Source: Alviniconcha marisindica
Taxonomy: Eukaryota; Mollusca; Gastropoda; Provannidae
DNA length: 64,000 nt
Assembly (NCBI GenBank): GCA_018857735.1
Contig: JABMCL010002303.1
Span: forward strand, 1 to 64,000
Reading direction: 5' to 3'
Shown: positions 1-9,647 of the stretch, in pieces
Numbering within the stretch: position 1 is the first letter of the stretch
How the letters are laid out: each line of letters starts with the position of its first letter
Position numbers and translations under genes: made by a program
Notes under the pieces: model-generated
The model's database searches: none
Told to the model about the DNA's origin: nothing
Seen by the model: only the letters and a program-made list of their open reading frames with translations

Positions 1-1970
1 CTAGGTTTTTAATTCTGAGAAAGTTTCCAAGTTGTGTCATTTTCAACAGTAGCTCTGATAGTTGATATATATATATATAAATGATGCTTTCTGCTTTTTA
101 AGTTACTTGTGACTAATCACAGCATTTTAGTTGTCGTCACAAGCACGTGTCACAAGAAACAAATATGTTGAATTTAAGGTATAGGCAGAGGCTGAAGAGG
201 CTGTTGCTCATATTATTATAATTAAAGTGATTGGACTGTTCACATGGTAACTTTTAAAAAAGAGGATTTTATAGCCAAAAGGAAACATTGCTTCTGTATA
301 ACTGTGTTTCTTGTTACTTGTGACAGCATACTTGTTTGATGTCACATGCACATGACATGTGTAACAAGTAACATGTGAAATATTACTTTCAGTATAAGAA
401 TCAGTGCTGCACTTACTGTCATTTGATCTTGTACTGAACAAACATCTGTCCTGACAAATAAAGTTACCCCTCCATAGTTTTGCTCTCCTTTACAGCGTGG
501 AATTGTCTGCGAGAGGCAGAGTTTTGCTTGCACTAGTGATGTTAGAAACACTGCTAGATCACCACAGTCACCACTACAATGTGAAAACTGACATTACACT
601 TGCATTGCACTTGGGTTGCAGAATATACATGTGCTCTTTGAACATTATTTTTCAAATATTGTGCATACAGCAAGATAATTTATGTTGTCACACGTCACGA
701 GTAACATGCACACTGATGTCAATTTCAAACAGCGATATAATAAATACCAATCTTTAATTCATACAAAACCATTTCCGTGGAAGAAAGAACAACCACTGCA
801 TGCCCCAATAACGACTGTCAAAGACATTTCATTTTTGAGTGACTGGGAAAGCATCTTTTGACTGCACTATTCATGACCAAGTGCTGCGAATGTCATGACC
901 ACCCGAATGAACATGGACATACACCGATAGTGATACAGACTAAAGATTAAGTAAACATAGATCTCAAAAATTATCATTACTCGAAATTGTTTATGGATGG
1001 GGCCTACCTTTCGTGTGCTAAAAAGTGTCTAGGTCACTGTCGGGGCCTGTTATCACGTCACGACATTGGAGCCGCTTGCTTCGAACTCCGTCTGCGTGGT
1101 CCCTCCGAGCCAATAGTGGAAATTTGCGACATTTTGGAACTGATCTGCTTGGTAAAAATGAAAATTCCTAAACTGAGCGCCGATTCCGAAATCGATTGAA
1201 TCAGCTGTTCGTTAGGCGAAGTGAGAATATATTGTGAGAATAGATCTACCGCAACGTTCGGTGCAACTTCTTCTGAAATAAGCTTCTCTGGACCCACGCT
1301 GACGTTAGACCAGAGGAGCACAAAAAAGACTGCACCAGGAACAGACCCAACACCATGTTCTCTTCCCAAATGAGTCTGCTCTTTGGACGTTGCTCTTTCA
1401 CTCATTCCTCCGTACAGTCTGCGGATAAACCTCCTCCCTACAGATTTGCATTTTTTCTGCTGCCCCTCCGCTCGAGTCCTTCCAGAGTCGACTAGGCTGC
1501 AGTCTACACAACCTGCAGCGAGTCCCCTTCTCCGTGAACATCAAGATCATGTGTATAGTTTTATAGGTCCATGGTTTTAACTTAGATTACTTGTCGTTCT
1601 TTTGGTAACGCCCAAGTTACAGTAGAACTTGCAACGCTCTGGCAGTGACAGCCCAGTTCTTGAAGAACAAGACCCGATTATTTGAGATCTTTCTTTTCTT
1701 TTTCTTCTCCTTTCATAAAGGGACATACTTCATCAGACAGAAGGCTCTGTTGCTTTGTGGGGGCACGCAGGGTGAGACAGAGGCGGATGGGGCAGCAGGG
1801 ACTGGAAGAATTCCAAGGACGCGGAAGGTTCCCCAGGAAGGTTGTTTCTGTCATCTTGTCTCAGCGGTTTCTTAATGATTAAATTGTTCTCCAGAAGCTG
1901 CTTGCATGTATCGTACCAGTGTCTACACATGCAAAATGATCACATAGGCATGTTTAAAGATCCTGTAGTC
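1..1970. other. no recognisable gene; AT-rich DNA with a CpG-richer patch
   Basis: I see no protein family, splice pair or RNA gene here. A short (TA)n run lies at about 66-80. From about 1000 to 1540 the sequence is visibly richer in CG dinucleotides than its surroundings, and a 115-codon frame (1058-1405, minus) stays open there. It matches nothing I recognise. The patch could be an old promoter or first exon, but nothing in the sequence proves it. Confidence 0.5.
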
Positions 1971-1984
1971 CATGTCTGACACCG

Positions 1985-3015
1985 AGTTTAGTGGATTATG
2001 TAAACGGAGTGGCGATTCGCACCGCCACTGTGAGAATAATTTGTCTGATGCTCCTTATTCGCACAGCCAGTCTGTGTACTGTCATCACAAACTCCAAGCA
2101 CTGGTTTACGACATCCTGCCTTCAACCACTGCCGTATTTAGTTACGCCACAGGGTCCAGAAAACTGTCAGCTCACAAGCAGTTTTTTGTTGGTGCTCAAA
2201 CAGTAGAAAGTTTGTTACAAACAACTCAACTTATATCAGATGTTTGTTTTATAACGCCAGCTCAAATAAAACCACAATTGTTTGAATTGAAACGGAACTC
2301 TTTTTTTGTACCCATGGTGGATGCGCCTCATGTTTACGTGCACGCTTGGGCACTAGGTTGCTTCCATAGTCTTACCAGTACCCAAACTCTGAGAATCACT
2401 TTCTGGCACCTTCCTCCAAACTCTGCCAGATTTAGTTACGCCACTGAAGGGGCTATCCAGCGATGCGATCAGCGCCCTCCAAAAGGTTCCAGTACTAATA
2501 TGACTGTAGAAGCAACCTAGCACCAAAGCACACATGTAAACATGAGACGCAGCCACCCCGGGTATGAAAAGTTCAGTCTTGATTCAAACGATTGTGGTTT
2601 TATTTGTGCTGGTGTAAACTTTGTTGGCGGCTATAAATGACACGCCTTGTTTTATTTGAGGTGTTTGTAACAAACCTACTACTGTTTGAGCACCACAAAA
2701 AAACTGCTCGTTAGCTGACAGTTTTCTGGACCCTATGGCATAACTAAATACGGCAGTGGTTGAAGGAAGGATGTCATAAACCAGTGCTTGGAGTTTGTCC
2801 AGTACTCTAACCTTTTGGAGGGCACTGACCACATCAATGGACAGCTGCGCAGAGATAAAGAGTGCCCCTTCAGTGGCGTAACTAAATCTGGCAGAGTTTG
2901 GAGGAAGGTGCCGGAAAGCGATGCTCAGAGTGTGCTGTCATCACTCACTGGTTTCTTTGCAGAGCGGCAGACAACCAATCAAAGTACCCGATTTATATCA
3001 TGTGATCCCTTGCCG
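1985..3015. repeat. compound dispersed repeat, ends like the 44.28-44.38 kb repeat
   Basis: The left edge (about 1993-2060) has GGAGTGGCGATTCGCAC followed by TCTGATGCTCCTTA. The right edge (about 2955-3005) has GCAGAGCGGCAGACAACC, AATCAAAG and ATTTATATCA. The same left and right edge sequences sit directly next to each other at 44276-44375, so here about 900 bp of extra sequence separates them. The interior has two opposed copies of a ~210-bp module, plus a second module (about 2815-2930, and inverted at 2400-2480) that recurs at 24575-24700. The ORFs crossing it show no protein similarity. It is best read as a non-autonomous element with nested insertions. Confidence 0.7.
2088..2799. repeat. 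inverted repeat inside the compound repeat
   Basis: The arm at 2088-2295 (starting CAAACTCCAAGCACTGG) is present in reverse complement at 2585-2799 (ending CCAGTGCTTGGAGTTTG). The divergence is modest and the spacer about 290 bp. A third, direct copy lies at 24285-24490. The arms share an AGTTACGCCA/TGGCATAACT segment and a TTGGTGCTCAAACAGTAG segment. Confidence 0.8.
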
Positions 3016-3259
3016 CCATTTCAAACTATGAACCAGTTGTAAGATGGAGGTAGGGCAGACCTTTGACAGCTGGAGCGAATTTACGTAGTGTAATGAAGCC
3101 TTTTCTAAAGCAACTAGCATTCAGTTTTGCACAGTGGCCAGCCGCAGTGTAAATGGTGCCAATCAAAAAGTAGTAGAGGGACAACCGAAGCCGGTACAAA
3201 GAGACTAAGTTTAGGCCACGGTACGCATAATATAAAACTAGGACACACACATAAATTCT

Positions 3260-3281
3260 CCCCCCCCCCCCCCCCCCCCCC
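3260..3281. repeat. poly(C) run, 22 nt
   Basis: An uninterrupted run of C follows a CA-rich stretch. ORFs that cross it owe their length to Pro/Gly homopolymers and are not genes. Similar homopolymers occur at 4286-4301 (G, after one interruption) and 9530-9549 (C). Confidence 0.95.
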
Positions 3282-3574
3282 AACAAATCTCTCCTGCTCC
3301 CTGCAACCCAAATCATTCGCTCCCACTCACTTGAAACGATTGTGAAACAACTAAAACATGCAGGAAGCATCAAAGCCCACATTTCACGTGGGGGGCTGAA
3401 GATTGCAAAAATCCTACTGGCAGAAAGCTATGAACAAGAGAAAACTGCAATGTGCCCAAATTGTAGGTTAATTGCAATGCAAATTCTATACTACACTTCA
3501 CAACCCCTAATCTATGAACAGCAGCAACTAATACCAAAAAAACAATACCTTTTTTTTATAAATACGGCACAGTG

Positions 3575-3740
3575 GGTCACTACTTTCACAGCTGTGCGAA
3601 TAAGGAAACCATTGACCACTATTCGCAGAGCCTCTGGGCCAATAAGAATCCACAGGCCACTTCGCACAGCTGCACTGCCAATAACAATCCACGTATCATT
3701 AATTCGCACCACCGCACTGCAAATAGCCGTGTCCTTATGT
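3575..3740. repeat. short array of TTCGCAC / CCAATAA-ATCCAC modules
   Basis: Within 165 bp the words GTGCGAATAAGG, ACTATTCGCAGAGCC, ACTTCGCACAGC and AATTCGCACCACCGCACTG recur. Between them lie GGCCAATAAGAATCCACAGG and TGCCAATAACAATCCACG. The same GATTCGCAC words are found at the ends of the repeats at 1993 and 44280, so this looks like a rearranged member of that family. Confidence 0.5.
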
Positions 3741-4439
3741 AAATACTAAAATAACCCAGCATACACTAAAAAGTGTCAAGAGTCTTCATAATGTTGAAGC
3801 TGGACACTATACGGAAGAAGTACTGAACACATCAATCTCATCTGTCCTCAGTCTGAATAAGAGTTGACTGTCCCACAAACCATCTCCATGGCCATGAGCT
3901 GGACGGCATTTGCCACTCACTTCCCTAGCTGGCCCTTTCGCCACCACCATGTCAGACAGACATACTAACATTCACATGTTTCATAAGTATGCACACACAA
4001 ACGGAAAGAACCAGAAGAGTTTGTGTTCCACACACACACGCGTACACATCATCATTTTATTCAGTCCATTTAAAACCTCTGAACATTATATAACTGACGT
4101 GAGTAGTGTGGCACTGCTAATACCAGTAAATACCCATGAAAAAGAGTAAAACCAAGCTAAAAACTTCATGGTTGTCAAGCACTATCTTCACCATTGCAGT
4201 AGAGAGACACACACACACACATGGCAATAACTGACTCAAGTAGTACCACACTGCTGACACCAGTATGTACACTAAGGGGTGTCGGGGGTGGGGGGGGGGG
4301 GTGCGATGTGTACTCTCCATCAAACCAGCTCTGCTCCTCTTCTGACTCAAGAACTCTGACACATTCCACACAGCCACTTGTAATACTTATTCAAGCATGC
4401 ATCAGATGAGGTGGCAGTCTTTATGCATAATATATTCAA

Positions 4440-4870
4440 GCACATGCCTATTGGAGTAGGCATACTGCTCATGGGAGTAGGCTGATACTATGGTAGGGTA
4501 GGCACACTACTAGCATAGGTAAGCTGATGCCTAATGGGTAGACACTTCTAGTAGAAGTAGGCTGATGCCTAGTGCAGTAGGCACACTGCCCTAGTGCAGA
4601 AGACAGACTGCTAGTGAGGGTAGGAACACTGCTAGTGGGGGTAGGCACATATTTAGTGCAGCAGGCACACTGCTACTGTGCTAGTAGACCTAGGCTCACA
4701 CTAAGTGGAGTAGGCACATTGCTAGTGGACCTAGGCTCACCTAGTGGGGTAGCAACATTGCTAGTGGGGATAGGCTCACATCTAACTGGGTTGGAACATG
4801 CTAGTGGACCTTGGCTCGTGCCTAGTGTGGAAGGCATATTGCTAGTGGAAGTAGGCTCAGGCTAGTGCAA
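4440..4870. repeat. degenerate minisatellite, unit about 20-24 bp
   Basis: About 18-20 imperfect head-to-tail copies of a unit close to CTAGTGGGGTAGGCACATTG fill this interval. Alternating variants end in GGCTCAC or GGCACACTG. A weak higher-order alternation (a GGCACA-type unit followed by a GGCTCA-type unit) is visible between 4690 and 4870. The 83-codon ORF inside (4614-4865) simply translates the repeat. Confidence 0.9.
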
Positions 4871-5300
4871 CATTTTCATTGTTATGGAGTAGGCTCACTT
4901 GCTGAATTGTAGTTGTGCTTTGGCTTGGATTTGCACAGGATGTGTTGTATGGTTGCTGCAGATTTGTAGTGATACTAGTAGACTGTGTTTTTTGTTGTTG
5001 TTTTTCTTCTATTTGCATAACCATTGCACTGAACTAATGACATACCAGTACAACACAGGTTGGAACAATTCTCTGTGATTAATATGAAGAGACATGGAAA
5101 CACAGCAGATGTCAACACCCCTTCTTTCTTTATTTCCTCAAATTTTCACTTGATACAGTAGGCCTCTTCATGGTCAGGTCCTAGCCATCTTGGAATAACC
5201 ATTGCAACAGACCCAGGTGTGTTTGGGAATACCACAAATGGTGTGAGTGTTAAATATGTGTAAGTGTCATAGGACACATTCCCAAACTGAACCATGTACA

Positions 5301-5435
5301 CTGTCAACACACAAGGGAGTTAATTAGTGCTTGAAATATGTAACACAAGTACAACAACAAAGACCGGGAGTCACCTACAGTAACTCTCATCTTGCATGTG
5401 TGTAAATACAAGGTACATAAACTCCACCAGAGGTA
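5301..5435. repeat. dispersed repeat, second copy at 53851-53985
   Basis: Both copies share AAGGGAGTTAATTAGTGC, CACAAGTACAACAACAAAGA, ACAGTAACTCTCA and ACAAGGTACATAAAC in the same order and spacing. At this locus the repeat makes up the last ~20 codons of the open frame at 5371-5748. That weakens the case that the frame is an ordinary host exon. Confidence 0.8.
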
Positions 5436-5748
5436 ATTCCTGTTTTAATCCAGCCTTATACCACTTGCCTTTGACATTATATTTCTGTTGTTCCATAGCA
5501 AGGTACATACAGCCAGAACTTGTATGATCAACACAGTTATTGTCAATCCATGTTTTAGCACCACCTGCCAAAAATATGACTTTATCCAAACCTTTAAGCA
5601 GCCCACTGTTAACATTTGGCTTGCCTTTTGGTAAGGTTTTGCACTTACCACTGTCTATGTTGGAATAAAAACATTCATACCTGGACCCAAAACACGAAAT
5701 AATGTTCTGGGAGTCCCGGTCCATTGTTCCAAAGTTTGTGCTGGGCAT
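5371..5748 (-). CDS. candidate 125-codon open frame, unidentified
   Basis: The frame is Cys-rich: Cys residues fall near codons 19, 26, 36, 72, 79 and 124. Composition is balanced and not low-complexity, which is unusual for this AT-rich window. A GTAAGT lies in the frame right after the codons for ...NIDSG (about 5650), so the true exon, if any, may be only the first ~32 codons. The last part overlaps a dispersed repeat. I do not recognise a family. It could be a host exon, a transposon fragment or chance. Confidence 0.25.
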   Translation of the reverse strand: MPSTNFGTMDRDSQNIISCFGSRYECFYSNIDSGKCKTLPKGKPNVNSGLLKGLDKVIFLAGGAKTWIDNNCVDHTSSGCMYLAMEQQKYNVKGKWYKAGLKQELPLVEFMYLVFTHMQDESYCR

Positions 5749-5815
5749 AGCTTAACCACACAGTGCAGCAAAAATGACACTAGCTTTAAATCAATCATTT
5801 TTAGACCACTGTTTA

Positions 5816-6250
5816 ATAATAATAATAATGTATATTTATCATGCGCTCGTCAATGCCCTGAGCACTCACATAATACACATTAACCTAAATATGATATTCT
5901 ATACACATGTATAGCACAGTCCTATCAAAAACAATTTACATAAAATATTATAGGGAAACACACACAGACATACACACCCACACACTGCAATGAATTTGAA
6001 TGTGCATAACACTGATCAGTATCATACATCATACATGCACACGTGTGCACACGCACATACGCCTGCACAAACACACACACTGACTATGACTGAAGCAGAA
6101 ACTGGGTATTGATATTAGCTGGGGCGAAAATACTGTGAGAAGAGGAAGGTTTTTAGTTTGGTTTTAAAAGATGACAGGGTTGAACAGTGTCTAAGGTCTT
6201 GTGGGAGTGAATTCCAAATGTGGGGTCCAAAGCAAGTGAAGGTGTGAAAG
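5816..6250. repeat. SINE/LINE-tail type repeat with TATTTATCATGCGC start
   Basis: The beginning (5816-5880) is found in reverse complement at 39367-39435 (GAGCACTCAGGGCATTGATG there). The end (about 6097-6250: GAGAAGAGGAAGGTTTTTAG, then a TTTTAAAAGATGACAGGG block) is homologous to 16075-16230. CA-rich microsatellite DNA (5960-6085) sits in the middle in both the 6-kb and 16-kb copies. This is a dispersed family with the layout: 3'-tail-like start, CA tract, GAGAAGAG block. Confidence 0.7.
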
Positions 6251-6995
6251 CCATGAAGTCATTACACATTACTATTCTGTTCACCTTTCTGAAGGCTTTT
6301 CTGTTGCAATCTTTTTTCGCCACAAAAGTCTAAACAGCAGTCTGTTAATTTCTGTCAGCACATGATTGGGTATAACAAGAGCTTGCATAATGTACACAAG
6401 TTGAGATATCAAAAATGTTTTAATAACATATATCTTTCCAACAATACTTAAATTTCTTTTTTACTATGTACAGATAAGTCTTTTTATCGCTCCAAATCTT
6501 TCTGTCCAGTTTTCCTAAATACATGAGGCACATTTATCATTACAAAAATAAACTCCAAGAATTTTCACCTTTGCCTTCCAAACATTGGACTTCACTGCAA
6601 AGCCACATGGTTTCTGATTTTGCTTTATTTATTTCCAGCCCAGATATTCCAGAAAACCCCTCCATGATGAACAATGCATCAGATATTTCTTTTCCATTTT
6701 TGCAAAAACAATGTTATATCAATATCATTGGCAAGCAAAGCAATCTTAACGACAACTTACAGTCCCTTATTTTACTAGCTAACAGTTCAACAGCAAGAAC
6801 AAAAGCTAGAGAGAAAATCAGGCAGCCCTGCCAAATTCCAGATTCTACAGCAAAAAAGTCTAAGAGCCATCCACAATAGCTTACACAGCATCTGGCATCT
6901 TTCATCAAAACACAAACCCATTTCACAAAGTCTACACTAAATAAAAAATTTGAAAAGCATTTATCATAATTCCTTTCAAATACAATCAAAACCAT
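6235..6995 (-). pseudogene. L1/Tx1-like LINE reverse transcriptase, decayed fragment
   Basis: Read on the minus strand from 6995 leftwards, the conceptual product shows a run of L1-type RT blocks in order. First comes a FVKWV...VESGIWQGCLIFSLAFV block (the RQGCPLSPLLF region, with Arg replaced by Trp). Next is a SGLEINKAKSE block, then a LISQLVYIMQALVIP-like block, then DCNRKAF and VNRIVMCND. Several stops and frameshifts separate the blocks. Endonuclease and the YADD box are not recognisable. This is the same lineage as the fragments at 47.5-48.6 kb. Confidence 0.75.
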
Positions 6996-6999
6996 GAAA

Positions 7000-9640
7000 A
7001 TAATAAATCATAACTAACAATCCTGGTTTGTTTAAACATTTTGTTGATCATAATATCATCAATAAAGTGTATGAGCACTGACATGCATCAGCGTTTCATA
7101 TATTCAACCTGGTCACTATTTACTATGTCATCATTGACACTACTTAATTGCAATGCAATATGTTTCTGTGAGGGAAATCATCCTACAGTTTTTTTATTTC
7201 ATTTTGTGGTAAATCTTTACTTTTGTGAATAAGAGTAATGACCACATTACACTGAAAAGTTGACATTTTACCGTTTTTAAACAAAGCTGTAGTAAGTTTA
7301 CCAGTGAAACACCACTTGAACAGCAAAAGAAACAAACTGTTATACACTATTTCATGCTTATTAAAAACCATGTTACTGCTATGATCCACTTTTGAGCACC
7401 ATCATGTAACTAGGACATGTAGACCAGTAGCTATGGGAACAAACAGCCCATGATGTCACCATTAAGCATCTCATCATGTTATGTTGGTTTCAAACTGATT
7501 CCTTTTTCATGTGATTTTGATCTGGCACAAGCCATCTAATAGCTAATGAAAATCATGTATAATTATTAGGCATTCTTGGTAAGTAAGCACTACCCATATA
7601 CAATGCATTTGAACTAATATTAGAATGGAATGAAAATCTTTTTACACTAGTCAACCATAATGGTTTATCAGGGTGAATTTGATCTAATAAACCTAGACTG
7701 TACTTCAAACACAATAAAAAATTAAGTGTTTTTTTTTTAAAGGTGTCTTTTGCTCCATGTCATCAGTGTAAATTATCTTATTAATGGTTATGTATAGCAT
7801 TTATTTTTTGTTGCCCCAGTGCTGACAGGATATTTGAAAGATTGTACAGCCTAAGTATTATGTGTTGCTATACGATCTTTGGTAGTAATACAGAGCTTTA
7901 GATCCTGAGCACAGCAAGATCATTGTGGGAGTTCCCTCTCTTATCTTTCACAGTCGTACAACCTGAGACACAGTTGAGTGCAGCGGTGTGTGGCTGGATT
8001 TCAGTGTTTCATTTAATCACTCTGAAGTAAACAAGCATGAAATTCAAACCTCTTTTGAAACACAACAATCTGAAACAAGAATGACCGCTAGAATTCTAAA
8101 ACAAGATCCAAACACATAAAAGGTTAAAAAGAATGCTATTTATTAGGACAAAATGAAACTAACTAATTTTTGGGGTAATCCCTTTTGTCAAGCTACAAAA
8201 CAACACTTAAACAACAGCTAAATGGTCAGTGAAAAAAGAAGCGAAAAGCTAAATCACTTATCTGTGCTTGGTTGAGCTATGTTGTTTTCCTGTTCAGTGC
8301 TTGGAAGAATGTTGGTATGCCAATGCGGTGTAATAGGTGTAATGTAATGACTATTCTGTGATGTAAATATGTAATGAATATTCTATTACATCACAGAAAA
8401 ATTGCTGGTTTCGTCTTGTCCTAATAAATAGCATTCTTTTCTGAAACACTTTTATTGGGGAGTTTCATGGCCTGGCCAGTGTACATGTGATGTCATGGCA
8501 CTGGGTCTTTCCTGGTGTTTTTCAGCTCCAGCAGATGAGGAATCCTGCCTTTCATTCCTAATCTAGAGCTCTCTGTTTGTGGTTTCTTTATCACTGGTGT
8601 CTGCCATACGGTGACAGTTACCCACAATTGTCTTTCTGTCAATCCATGCACAAATGTGTGACACAGCATGGTACATGACAGCTGTTGGTGACATGCTACA
8701 TCATGTTCCATGTTCACAAGTGGATCATAGCCTTCACTGTCTTGCCTGCAAAGTGCATGGTTCTTTAAGATATAATTCACTGGCTAACAATTCTCACAGC
8801 TGGGGTCCTGAAAAAATCTGGACTCTAACATGGCTCAGCACTTTTTGAGTCTGGCAGGGAAACCAGACTGAATGCCAAATGGCAGCACATCCTAGGGCAG
8901 CTGGAAAATGTTTCCTTGGCCCAGTTAAAATATTCCCTGTTTCTATCAGTATATGTAAACTATCCCAAAACAATACATATATATACATATATAGATTGTT
9001 AGTGCTAACCTAGCACTGCTTTTGCAGGTGCGTTGTTCTTCAGTGCTGATGAATCTGAGACTGTTCTGGGGAAATGAATAAACTGTAGAACAAGTTGTAT
9101 TTAAATGGCCTGTTGTGTTCTATCTTTCCATTGTCATTGATTCATGAAGTAGTATGAGCAATAAAAAGAAAAGAAAAAAGGAAGATGAGTGTGGTAAATC
9201 TTTTTTATTTTAGATTAATAATGGTGTGTCACACAAGCTGCCAAAAATGGGAACTTTAACACAATCTCTTAATGTGCTCACACTCACAGTACAGCACTTG
9301 GCAGAAATCAACACAGTTTCTGACAAATTTAGTTTGGTACCCATGTAGACAAGGTGATGTAGTTGCCCTGAGCATGGCCCATTTAGCTGTCATACATAAT
9401 CTGTAAGAAATATTAGAAACTGTATCCCAAATTGCTTGATCTTCAAACTGCAATTTTACAACATTTTGATTTTGGACTCAATTTCCATCATATTGTCACC
9501 AGCACTGAAGAACAACCCAGACACCAAGGCCCCCCCCCCCCCCCCCCCCTTACCAGCCATCACACACATACACAGGTTAAGAATAGAGAAAATAACATTG
9601 TCATGTATACATGTATTGTATATAATGTGCATATAATATA
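7000..9640. other. no recognisable gene
   Basis: Apart from short AT runs and the poly(C) tract at 9530-9549 I see nothing I can name. A 95-codon minus frame at 8493-8780 is open and compositionally normal, but it has no convincing splice sites or family similarity. It is not annotated as a gene. Confidence 0.5.
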
Positions 9641-9647
9641 TATACAT

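Noticed and set aside
1058..1405. 115-codon minus frame in a CpG-richer patch
   Set aside because: No family similarity, no convincing acceptor or donor, and no continuation found. CpG content alone does not make it an exon.
1972..2520. 182-codon ORF, the longest on this side
   Set aside because: It lies in a dispersed repeat whose copies at 24.3 kb and inverted at 2.6 kb do not keep the frame.
3026..3382. Gly-rich ORFs over the poly(C) run
   Set aside because: Their openness comes from the homopolymer. The same applies at 4175-4409 and 9436-9662.
8493..8780. 95-codon minus frame with several Cys and His
   Set aside because: No recognisable zinc-finger spacing, no splice signals, no homologous block elsewhere in the window.
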